Shown here: positions 53,277 through 61,900 of the stretch, piece after piece
Position numbering within the stretch: position 1 is the stretch's first letter
How the letters are laid out: every line of letters begins with the position of its first letter
The notes under the pieces: model-generated
What the model was told of the DNA's origin: nothing
Database searches by the model: none
The model's input: the letters and a program-made list of their open reading frames with translations, nothing else
Assembly (NCBI GenBank): GCA_964631235.1
Contig: CAZVZX010000014.1
Location: 45,305-109,304, forward strand
Origin: JARKPK01 sp964631235
GTDB lineage: Bacteria > Planctomycetota > Planctomycetia > Pirellulales > Thermoguttaceae
DNA length: 64,000 bases
Direction of reading: 5' to 3'
Program-made: the position numbers and the translations under genes

Positions 53277-53809
53277 TGGGGTAGCGTGCGGGCGCGTTGT
53301 TGCTCCGGCTGGCCCGGCTTGCAGGTTCGGCGCCGTTCGGACGACTGGTCTTGCGGAGCCTGTCGCGCGGCCCGGGCAAAGCGATTGGAAGTCGCAAACC
53401 GGCTACGGGGAACGACCGACGTGGGCCCGTCGCCCGTTCGAAGGAAAGGGCGAAAACACGACCAAACAATTGTTGCAATGCGCTTCGTGTTTGGTTACGA
53501 TTTTGTTAGCGAAAGGGCGTTATTCCATCGGCTCACGGAACACCGCAGGCGGTCGATGCGGCCGCCCGGATGGTGGCCGCGGCGGTCGGTGTTGTGGTTG
53601 AGCTGATGGGCTGAAGTCGGGATATTGCGCCTTTTATCCCTTCGCGTGCTTCGGGTTGCGCTGAAGAGGCCTGCGCGGGGGGCGCCCGGTTTGTTCCGCC
53701 GCGCGGTCGTGCGGTTGGTGTTTCTTCTCGGAATCGTTTGCCGTCTTGTGTTGATGTTGCTTTTCGGATCAGTCGCCTTCGCGTGCGGTGGGAACAGAGG
53801 TAGGCGGCC
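53277..53809. other. Intergenic region before the VTC gene
   Basis: No gene or repeat recognised. A hydrophobic frame at 53625-53861 overlaps the VTC start out of frame and is not accepted. Confidence 0.45.
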
Positions 53810-54586
53810 ATGCCGTTTCGGGATCGACTTCAGACAAATCGGTTCGAGTACAAGTATTTGATTGATGAGGCGCAGGCCCATGCGATCCGCGCTTACATCA
53901 GGCGGGTGCTTGTTCCCGACCCCTATGCCCGCAACGCGGCCGACTGTCGCTATTTCGTCCACAGCCTATATTGCGATTCTCCGGCGCTATCGCTTTATTG
54001 GGCGACCCAGCATGGGTTGAAGAACCGCTACAAGCTGCGCGTGCGATTCTACGACGACGAGCCGGGGCATCCGGCTTTTTTCGAGATCAAGCGCCGCGTG
54101 AGCGGTGTGATCATCAAGAGCCGCTGCATGTTGCCCAAGCCGACGGCACGGCGCCTGCTTTTCGGCAACGCGACTCCCGCGGATGTGATCAACGAGGCGC
54201 CCAACCAACGCCAGTTCGCCGCATTGCAGGAGTTTTGGAATCTGTACCAAACGCTGGCGGCGCGGCCGACGGCCTATGTCAGCTACACCCGCGAGGCGTA
54301 CGTGCATCCGACCTCGAACGACGTTCGGCTGACGTTCGATCGAGAGTTGTTGGCCGGCGCTTATGATCCGGCGTGCTGCCTGCATGTGCCCGTCAAGCAG
54401 CGACGTGCGGAGTTGCCTCGCGTGCTGCTCGAATTGAAATTCACCGATCGGTTTCCGCAGTGGATGGCACCGCTGACGGCCGCACTGAATCTGCACCGCA
54501 TTTCGTTCGCCAAGTATTGCTGCTGCCTCGACGCCCTTTGCGCCGGCCGGCCGGCCGAAGGACGGTTTTTTCAGGAGGTGGCCTGA
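53810..54586 (+). CDS. VTC-domain polyphosphate polymerase-like protein
   Basis: The protein has 258 residues with GAGGT upstream. This is the VTC (vacuolar transporter chaperone) catalytic tunnel domain of the TTM superfamily: RFEYKYLID (11-19), VHSLYCDSP, YKLRVRFYDD, FEIKRRVSG and LLELKFTDRFP carry the charged residues that line the tunnel. Yeast Vtc4 makes inorganic polyphosphate from ATP with this domain. There is no SPX or membrane domain here; the next gene, overlapping by one base (TGATG), encodes a membrane protein that could anchor or channel it. Confidence 0.9.
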   Translation: MPFRDRLQTNRFEYKYLIDEAQAHAIRAYIRRVLVPDPYARNAADCRYFVHSLYCDSPALSLYWATQHGLKNRYKLRVRFYDDEPGHPAFFEIKRRVSGVIIKSRCMLPKPTARRLLFGNATPADVINEAPNQRQFAALQEFWNLYQTLAARPTAYVSYTREAYVHPTSNDVRLTFDRELLAGAYDPACCLHVPVKQRRAELPRVLLELKFTDRFPQWMAPLTAALNLHRISFAKYCCCLDALCAGRPAEGRFFQEVA

Positions 54587-55284
54587 TGAACGGTGACTGG
54601 TGGCGGCTGCTGTTCGAGGGCGATGTGGTTTCCGGGGCGGCGGGCGCCGAGACGGCGCTGCTGATCGTGCTCTTCGCGTTTGTGATCGGACAGTTCATCG
54701 GTTGGGTTTACATGTGGACTCATACCGGGCTGTCGTATTCGCAAAGCTATGTGGCGTCGCTGGTGGTTTTGCCGGTGATCATCGCTTTGATGATGGTGCT
54801 GATGGCCGGCAGCGTGATTGTGGCCTTCGGGCTTCTGGCTGTCTTCGCAGTCGTCCGTTTCCGCAACGTGCTGAAAGACACACGAGATACAACGTTCATT
54901 CTCTGGGCGATTCTCGAGGGGCTGGGCGTCGGCACGTTGCGCTTTTCGACGGCGTTGATCGCCGCGATCGGGGTGGGTTTGGTGCTGGCCTATTTGCGAA
55001 TTACGTCGTTCGGGTTGCGGCACCGGTTCGACGCGGTTCTCAGCTTGCAGTTGGAAGGCGATTTTTCGTCGTTGCAGCCCACGCTCCGCAGAATCCTCGA
55101 TGCTCATTGCGCTCGGGCGATGTTGACTAGCGAGCAGCAGACGAGTCCGAGTTCTCGCGTCCAGTCGTATCGCGTGCTGCTTCGCGATCCGAGCCGAAGC
55201 CAGGAGTTGCGGAGCATTCTGGAGCAGACGCAGGGGATGAATGACGTGACTCTCTACCTGCGCGTTGATGAAGGTGAAGTGTAG
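54586..55284 (+). CDS. DUF4956 integral membrane protein
   Basis: The protein has 232 residues; AGGAGG lies eight bases before the ATG. Four hydrophobic helices lie at about 20-45, 52-72, 75-95 and 105-135, with the conserved loop FAVVRFRNVLKDTRDTTFIL between the last two. The C-terminal ~90 residues are soluble with a ferredoxin-like feel. DUF4956 proteins are regularly found beside VTC-domain genes; the role is unproven. It is coupled to the VTC gene by overlapping stop/start and to HlyD by a three-base gap, so the three form one operon. Confidence 0.88.
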   Translation: MNGDWWRLLFEGDVVSGAAGAETALLIVLFAFVIGQFIGWVYMWTHTGLSYSQSYVASLVVLPVIIALMMVLMAGSVIVAFGLLAVFAVVRFRNVLKDTRDTTFILWAILEGLGVGTLRFSTALIAAIGVGLVLAYLRITSFGLRHRFDAVLSLQLEGDFSSLQPTLRRILDAHCARAMLTSEQQTSPSSRVQSYRVLLRDPSRSQELRSILEQTQGMNDVTLYLRVDEGEV

Positions 55285-55287
55285 CCG

Positions 55288-56457
55288 ATGTCGTCGTATC
55301 AGCGGATTCCTACCCCGTGGAGTTTGCGGTTGCAGCGCTTGCGGCAAAGCGCGCTGCCGATCGTATGCTTCGGGGTGTGTTTGGCGTCGGCGGTATGGCT
55401 GTGGCAGCGGCAGATGCCGCAGGCGGTGTTGGTCGGCGAAGCGGAGGTGGTGCGGCTCGATGTCGGCGCGCCGGTGGACGGGCGGCTGATCGCGTTTCGG
55501 TCGCCGTGGTCGCTGTACGATGCGGTTCAAGCCCAGCAGGTGATCGCCCGGTTCGACGATACGGCCGCGCGGTTCGAGCTCGAGGCGGCCAAGCTCGAGG
55601 TCGAGCGGCTACACAAAGAGCTGGAAGCGGCTCGCGCTGAAACGCTGATGGCCGAGAATGACCGACGCATCAATCGGATGGGCGATTGGCTGCGGGCCGT
55701 ATGGGAAAGCGAATCGCGGCGGCTCGATGTACTCGATCGGGCTCTGGCGTTGGAAATCGCCAAAGTGGAACTTCAGCGCCGCGAGGCCCGACTGGAGTAT
55801 TTGCAGTCGCTGCTCGATTCGGGCGCCGCCAATCAAATGCAGTATAGCGATGAGCTGCTGCTGCACGACAAACTTCAGCGGCAGGTCGCTGATGCCGCGA
55901 CGGCGCTGACCGAGGCGCGGTCGCAGCACGATTCCGCCCGCAAGCAACTGGCCGAGTTCCCGCCGCTGGAAGAGGCCCCCGTTCAAACGTTGCTCGCCCC
56001 GCTCCAAGCCGCAGCGGCCGCTCAAGAAGCGCGAGTGAAACAGCTTGAGTATCAGATTGCCGGCCTCGAAGTTCGTGCGCCCATGGCCGGGGTGATTGCC
56101 GCGATTCATCGGTGGCCGGGCCAAACCGTGCGGCAGGGAGAGCCGATCGTGACGATCGCCGCCGGCGAAAGCCGCTACATCGTCAGCTACATTCGGCAGG
56201 AACAGCCATTGCATCCGGAAGTCGGCGCAGCCGTGGAGGTTCGGCCGCGCCGGATCGGCAGTTCGCCGTGGCGTGCGGTGATCGACAAAGTCGGGCCGCA
56301 GGTCGAGCTGATTCCCGAGCATCAACGGCGCGATCCGAAACTGCTCGAATGGGGCCGTCCGATTCGCATATTGCTGCCGCGGGAATTGCCCGCCGTGCCC
56401 GGCGAACTGTTCGACGTACGATTCCAACCATCGGAGCGGAACGATCGCGCCGGCTGA
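55288..56457 (+). CDS. HlyD-type membrane fusion protein
   Basis: The protein has 389 residues. One N-terminal transmembrane helix (about 22-40) is followed by a half lipoyl domain (LDVGAPVDGRL), a long coiled coil (about 95-250, Glu/Arg/Leu-rich with Q and A heptads), the second half lipoyl (LEVRAPMAGVIAAIHRWPGQ) and a beta-barrel. Such proteins link an inner-membrane transporter to a TolC-like channel. Here the only inner-membrane partner in the operon is DUF4956, and a TolC-like gene lies convergently downstream. Confidence 0.9.
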   Translation: MSSYQRIPTPWSLRLQRLRQSALPIVCFGVCLASAVWLWQRQMPQAVLVGEAEVVRLDVGAPVDGRLIAFRSPWSLYDAVQAQQVIARFDDTAARFELEAAKLEVERLHKELEAARAETLMAENDRRINRMGDWLRAVWESESRRLDVLDRALALEIAKVELQRREARLEYLQSLLDSGAANQMQYSDELLLHDKLQRQVADAATALTEARSQHDSARKQLAEFPPLEEAPVQTLLAPLQAAAAAQEARVKQLEYQIAGLEVRAPMAGVIAAIHRWPGQTVRQGEPIVTIAAGESRYIVSYIRQEQPLHPEVGAAVEVRPRRIGSSPWRAVIDKVGPQVELIPEHQRRDPKLLEWGRPIRILLPRELPAVPGELFDVRFQPSERNDRAG

Positions 56458-56486
56458 GTTGAACGAGGCCGGCTGAGTTGAACAAG
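56449..56486. repeat. 19-bp tandem duplication at the HlyD gene end
   Basis: GCCGGCTGAGTTGAACGAG (56449-56467) is followed by GCCGGCTGAGTTGAACAAG (56468-56486). The first unit contains the stop codon. Probably a recent slippage. Confidence 0.8.
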
Positions 56487-56563
56487 ATGGTTCCCATCGC
56501 GGCGGACCGCGCGAGAGAAGTCGCTGGCGGCGCGTTGCTTCCGTGTTGAGGCCGCGCGGTTTC

Positions 56564-58069
56564 TCAAAGGACGAGCGGTCCGTCGGTCAGCGGACGGCCG
56601 ATCCACAGCTCGAGCCGGACCAAGAGCCGGCTGTATCGGGCCAGCCGTTCCAGGTGGTCCATCTCCATCCGCAACAATCGCTGCCGCAGTTCGATTGATT
56701 GATAGCTCTCAATCGCCTTCTTGGCTTCCATTTCGGCCAGTTGCGATCGCAACTTTTCGATGGTCGGGGCAACGGTTTCCGAGTAGTAGTCGAGCGACCG
56801 TTGCAGGGCGGCAAGGGCATGGAAGGCCGTCGCCACATCGGCCTCGGAGTTTCGGCGGGCGTCGGTCAGCAGGTCGCGGCTGGCCCGCCACGCGGCTTCA
56901 GCCTCGGCGATGCGCCCTTGGTTGCGATCGAAGATCGGAACGTCCATTGCGAATCGTCCGCCAAGGCGGTCCTCGGGCCCGTCCGTGTCGCCTTGAAAAC
57001 GCGGGCCGATTTCCAATTCGGGCCAGGCCTCGGCGCGGGCCAGTTGATACGCATTTCCGCTCCGTGCCGCGTTGGCCTGTGCCGCTGCCAATCGCGGCCG
57101 TCGCGACTGCACTGCGGCAATCATGCTGGGAAGGTCCAGCGGTTCGGTCCGTGCGTAGCATAGGGCGCCGCGCAACTCGATGGGCTGATCGGCGGGCCAC
57201 GCCGCGGCCCGCGCGAGCCGATCGCGAGCCGCCTGCAATCGCTCTTGGGTGTCATGGCTGCCCCATTGAGCGGTCAGCGCCGCCGTTTCGGCGGAAGCGG
57301 CATCGACAAACGACGCGCCCACCCGCTGCCGGCGCGCCTCGGCCGCCTGCTTGGCCAAGTTCGCAGCTTCCTCTTGCTTGCGGGCCAACTCTTGGTAGAA
57401 AAGAACCTCGATCGAGGCATCGGCGATCTCGGCGAAGACGAGCTCTGTTTCCTCGCTCAGTTTCGCCCGCGCCTCTTCCAATCCCGAACATTCCACCTGC
57501 CGCCGCCAATGGCGTTTCCGCGTCAAGGGGAAGCTGAACATCAACCGGCTGGATACGGTTGTCGGGTCGCTTTCGGTCAAGGGGCTTTCTACGTCGATTA
57601 CCAGATTCGGGTTGGGCAACAGCCCCGCTTGGGTCAATCGTCCGGCCGCCGCCGCGATTTCGTGCTTGCAGGCACACAACCTCGGGTGGTGGCGAATCGC
57701 GTGTTCAAAGAGCCGATCGATCGTCAGAGCTTGACCGTCGAAAGCGAAACCTTCTCCGTTCGGTCCGATCGGGCGATCGGGAAGTGCGATCACCTCGGGC
57801 GGTTCGGCAACAATCGGCGGCTCCGTCGGCTTCGACGCGCCGATCGGGCTCGACGAGTCGTCGGCCTGTGTGTGCGTCGCGGGAACCACCGCGGCCGAGT
57901 GTTCGGTGCGAGTCGCGTCGTGCGAACGGCGGGGAGTTGCCGCGGGCGGCGAAAGCGTTGCCGCAGAATAGTTCTCGAGCGGTTCTACCGATTGACAGCC
58001 GAAAATACCGATGCAGGCCGACAACGCCAACGCAAACAAACATCGCACAACAAGAGGCGAGTCGGCCAT
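56564..58069 (-). CDS. TolC-family outer-membrane efflux lipoprotein
   Basis: The protein has 501 residues from MADSPLVVRC. The signal sequence ends IGIFGC, a lipobox-like site, so the mature N-terminus should be lipidated. A Ser/Pro/Thr linker of about 90 residues precedes two outer-membrane efflux repeats (AIRHHPRLCACKHEIAAAA and VQSRRPRLAAAQANAARSG), with GLLPNPNLVIDVE and EIGPRFQGDTDGPEDR typical of CzcC-like channels. It converges on the HlyD gene with about 100 bases between. It likely forms the outer conduit for the HlyD adaptor. Confidence 0.88.
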   Translation of the reverse strand: MADSPLVVRCLFALALSACIGIFGCQSVEPLENYSAATLSPPAATPRRSHDATRTEHSAAVVPATHTQADDSSSPIGASKPTEPPIVAEPPEVIALPDRPIGPNGEGFAFDGQALTIDRLFEHAIRHHPRLCACKHEIAAAAGRLTQAGLLPNPNLVIDVESPLTESDPTTVSSRLMFSFPLTRKRHWRRQVECSGLEEARAKLSEETELVFAEIADASIEVLFYQELARKQEEAANLAKQAAEARRQRVGASFVDAASAETAALTAQWGSHDTQERLQAARDRLARAAAWPADQPIELRGALCYARTEPLDLPSMIAAVQSRRPRLAAAQANAARSGNAYQLARAEAWPELEIGPRFQGDTDGPEDRLGGRFAMDVPIFDRNQGRIAEAEAAWRASRDLLTDARRNSEADVATAFHALAALQRSLDYYSETVAPTIEKLRSQLAEMEAKKAIESYQSIELRQRLLRMEMDHLERLARYSRLLVRLELWIGRPLTDGPLVL

Positions 58070-58465
58070 GGCAACGCTTGCGTGAAGATGAGGGAACGGC
58101 GCGCGGCATCCGGACAACGACACGACCATCGGGCAGCGGCTCGGTCGGCTTGCAATCGCCATCGGCCGATGTGCTCTGCTCACGGCCGCTTCTTCCTTTG
58201 GGGTGGACGTGTCGAGGGGCGACGGCCGGAACGCCACTGCGAAACAAGGGCGGCATTATAGAAAAGCGCTAGCGCCGGTCAAGCTCAATTCATCGCAGAT
58301 TGATGCCCTAACCGCTCTGTATTTCCCAATTTGCTAAGTGTCAGCCGGGCCGACGGAAGTGATCGGCGGGGTTGGTTTTGGGGTATGGGGAATTCGCCCG
58401 CTAGGGAGATTGTCCGACCCGTGCCTGTTGTTTCCCAATGATTCGGCGAATCCGAAGCATTTTGC

Positions 58466-58507
58466 TTGACACCTAACTCTAACCATTTCATCATATTAGA
58501 GTTGGGT
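58466..58507 (+). promoter_or_regulatory. TTGACA promoter element overlapping a 12-bp inverted repeat
   Basis: TTGACA (58466-58471), a 17-bp spacer and CATCAT (58489-58494, 4 of 6) may form a promoter. ACCTAACTCTAA (58471-58482) pairs with TTAGAGTTGGGT (58496-58507), 12 pairs with one G-U and a 13-base loop, so either a regulator or an RNA hairpin acts here. Confidence 0.45.
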
Positions 58508-58842
58508 AAGAACGGCCGCTTCTTGCGGCGTTCGCTCGGCAGAAGCGAACGCTGACCTCGTTGAACCTATTCGAGTTACGGGGGGCGGAGGGGAGAGGCG
58601 AAAGAGGTTGCCGCAAACGGCTTCTTCGTTAGTTGCTTTTCTTGCCATGGTGCCCGACTGCCGGGGTGCGGTCGGATTGATCATTGTACCGTTCGAAGCG
58701 AACGGTTGGACCTCGTTCGTCGGTTTCGCCCGGCAACGTCCCGATAACAGCAAATCGCCGGACATCGGCCGTGACGCGAGCCGCTGCGGCCGATAGTGCG
58801 CAAACGACGACCGAACGGCTTTTCGTCGTCTGCGTTCATCGA

Positions 58843-58943
58843 TGAAACCGTGAAAGACGGAAAGCGGCCCAACTAGGAACTGTGCGCACCAGAGCAGCTT
58901 TGCTGCGCCGGCGGCCGCTTTTGCAATCGTTCAGAACTATTGA
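58843..58943 (+). repeat. Dispersed ~100-bp repeat, copy C
   Basis: Head GAAACCGTGAAAGACGGAAA and GCGGCCCAACTAGGAACTG; body GTGCGCACCAGAGCAGCTTT, GCTGCGCCGGCGGCCGC; tail TTTTGCAATCGTTCAGAACT ATTGA. It lies 45 bases before the CotH gene start. Confidence 0.72.
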
Positions 58944-58986
58944 GTCAACATCCAACGGGCGATAGACCGCCCCCAGGGAGCAGAGC

Positions 58987-61900
58987 GTGGTTGATCCAGG
59001 CAGAACCTCGAAGCAGGGACCGTTTCGGCGATCGGGCATGGGCGGCCAACGGCGCAAGGCCGCCCTGGGACGACATCGGCGGATGTCGTTCGAGCAGCTT
59101 GAAGACCGGCGGCTGCTGAGCAGTTACCCGGTCATCAGCGAGTTCGTGGCGCTCAACCGCGATGGGCTGCGCGATTCGTTCAACGAGGCCTCCGACTGGA
59201 TCGAATTGCACAATCCGACCGACACCCCGATCAACTTGGCCGGTTGGTATTTGACCGACAATGCCGCGAACCTGACGAAGTGGGCACTTCCCGACGTTAC
59301 TCTGGCGGCGGGCGGGTATCTGGTGATCTTCGCCAGTGATCGCAATCTCACCGATCCGGCCGGCGAGTTGCACACCAACTTCAAGCTCAGCGGCGATGGC
59401 GAGTATCTTGCCTTGGTGATGCCCGGCGGCACGATTGCCCACGAGTACACCCCCGGCTTTCCCTCGCAGTGGACCGATGTTTCGTACGGGCTGGTTCAAG
59501 AGGCGACCGTGCTGGTCGGCAGCGGGGCGACGGCCAAGTACCTGGTGCCCAACGTCAGTCATGCGGGATTGAATTGGACGGCCGTTGGATTCAACGACTC
59601 TTCCTGGCAGTCGGGGCCGACCGGCTTGGGCTTCGACTCGGGCAACGGGTTCACCGTCAACTACTACAAGGTCAACACGGCGGTTGCCGGAACGGTGGAT
59701 GACATCAACGAGGCCGAGGCGATCATCGCCGATCCGAACAAGTACTCCACGAAAGTCACCGTTTACGCGCCGACGATCAACTACTACGGTTCGGGAGGGA
59801 ACTACGCGCGGTATTTGGGCGATCTGCCATTTCCGACACAAACGCTCAACCAAGCCGTCGATGATTTTATCATCGAGGCGTTTGCCACGGTCTATGTTCC
59901 CTCGGCCGGCCAGTGGACGTTCGGCGTCAACAGCGACGACGGATTCCGGCTGGTGCTCAACAACAGTTCGAGCACCTACAGCATGGAGTACGCTACTCCG
60001 CGCGCTCCGGGCGATACGCTTCAAACGTTCAATTTTACGCAGGCCGGGCTTTACTCGTTGCGGTTGCTGTATTTCGAGCGCGGCGGCGGGGCGGAGGTCG
60101 AGCTATTTGCCTCGCCCGGCTCGTACACCGCATGGAATGCGACGACCTTCGATTTGGTGGGCGACACGGCCAACGGCGGGCTTTCGGTCTCCGGCTTTGC
60201 CGGGGCGGTGCAAACGAACGTGTCGTCTTCGATGCAGGGGGTGAACTCGTCGCTTTGGATGCGGATTCCCTTTACGGTCACCACGCTCGACGACTTGGAC
60301 ACGCTCGCGCTGCGGATGAAGTACAACGACGGCTTTGTCGCCTATCTCAACGGCGTGGAGGTCGCCCGGGCGAACGCGCCCGCGTCGCTGACCTACAACT
60401 CGTCGGCGCTTACGATGCGCGACCCGGCGCTGGGGATGGCCTTTAGCGAGTTCAATCTGACTTCGGTCCGCCATCTGTTGCAGGTGGGCGGCAATGTGCT
60501 GGCGATCCACGCGCTAAACAATTCGGCCTCGGACGGCACGTTTTTGGTGTTGCCGGAGTTGGTCGGAGTGAAGACGACGACCAACGCTCGCTTCTTTACC
60601 GAGCCGACGCCCGGGGCGGCCAACCTGACGGCCCACACCGACTTTGTCGCCGACACTCAGTTCAGCCACAAGCGAGGCATATACGACCAGCCCTTCGAGT
60701 TGGTGATTACGACGGACACGCCGGGTGCGGAGATTCGTTATACCCTCGATGGCACGGCGCCGTCCGAGACGCGCGGGTTCGTGTACACCGGACCGATTGC
60801 GATTTCCGGCACAACGACCGTCCGCGCAATGGCCCATCGGCCCGGCTGGCAATCGACGAATATCGACACTCACACGTACATCTTCCTTTCGGACGTACTG
60901 GTTCAGTCGCCCGAGGGGCAGCCGCCCGTTCCGCCCGACGGCGTCAGCTTTGCCGCCAAATTCGACACCGGCCTCGACGGATTCGTCTATGCCGACGATC
61001 TCTTCGGCACGTCGAACCCCAATGCCGCGCAGGGTATGTACTCGGCTACGGAAGGGCAGAGCGGGGGCGGGCTGAAAGTGGTGCTGTCGGGGCCGACTAC
61101 GGCGCCTGCCTCCGGCGGGTTCAGCAGAACAATCACCGTCGACAAGGCCGGCCTGTATGGCGTATGGCTCCGCTACCGTTTGGTGATGGGGCCCGACTTC
61201 GCCACCGACGAGTACGGCGAATTGGTATGCACCATCGACGGCGTGCGTTACGGCGGCGACACCGACACGTCGTTGGTCCGCATCACCGGCGACGGTTCCG
61301 GCGGCAGCAGCCAGAACAGCGGTTGGCAGATCTACAAGTTCAACGTCAATCTCTCCGCCGGCACGCACACGTTGCGGCTGGGGGCCTACTTCAACGATGC
61401 CGACACCAGCAGCGGCAAATGGCTCAACGGGTTCTTCGACGAGGTGATCTTCAGCCAATGGCCGGCGGCCAAGGTCAACAGTCAGGTGATCGACTACGGG
61501 ATGGATCCCGACATCGTCAACGATCCCGTTTGGGGCCCGCAGATGATCAGCGCCCTGACGGCCATTCCCACGATTTCGCTGGTATTGCCGTTGGGCAATC
61601 TATTTGATCCAAGTACCGGCATCTACAGCAATGCTTGGCAGGCCGGCGCTGCCTGGGAGCGACCAGTCTCGGTCGAGTTGATCAATCCCGATGGTACGCC
61701 CGGCTTCCAGGTTGAGGCCGGGCTGCGCATCCGCGGCGGATATAGCACCTCGGGCGATAATCCGAAGCATGCCTTTCGACTTTTGTTCCGCGAAGAATAC
61801 GGCGACTCGAAGTTGGTCTATCCGCTGTTTGGCGACGAAGGCGTCGATACATTCGACAAGATCGATCTGCGTTGCAGCCAGAATTACTCGTGGAGTTTTG

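Larger units (their letters stand above)
58070..58986. other. Intergenic region, 0.9 kb, upstream of the CotH gene
   Basis: It contains a TTGACA element overlapping a large hairpin (58466-58507) and copy C of the dispersed repeat (58843-58943). The segments TTTCCCAAT near 58324 and 58432 are repeated. No gene seen. Confidence 0.5.

Noticed and set aside
53625..53861. A 78-residue hydrophobic frame just before the VTC gene
   Set aside because: It overlaps the VTC start out of frame and lacks a ribosome site; the hydrophobic run comes from T-rich DNA.
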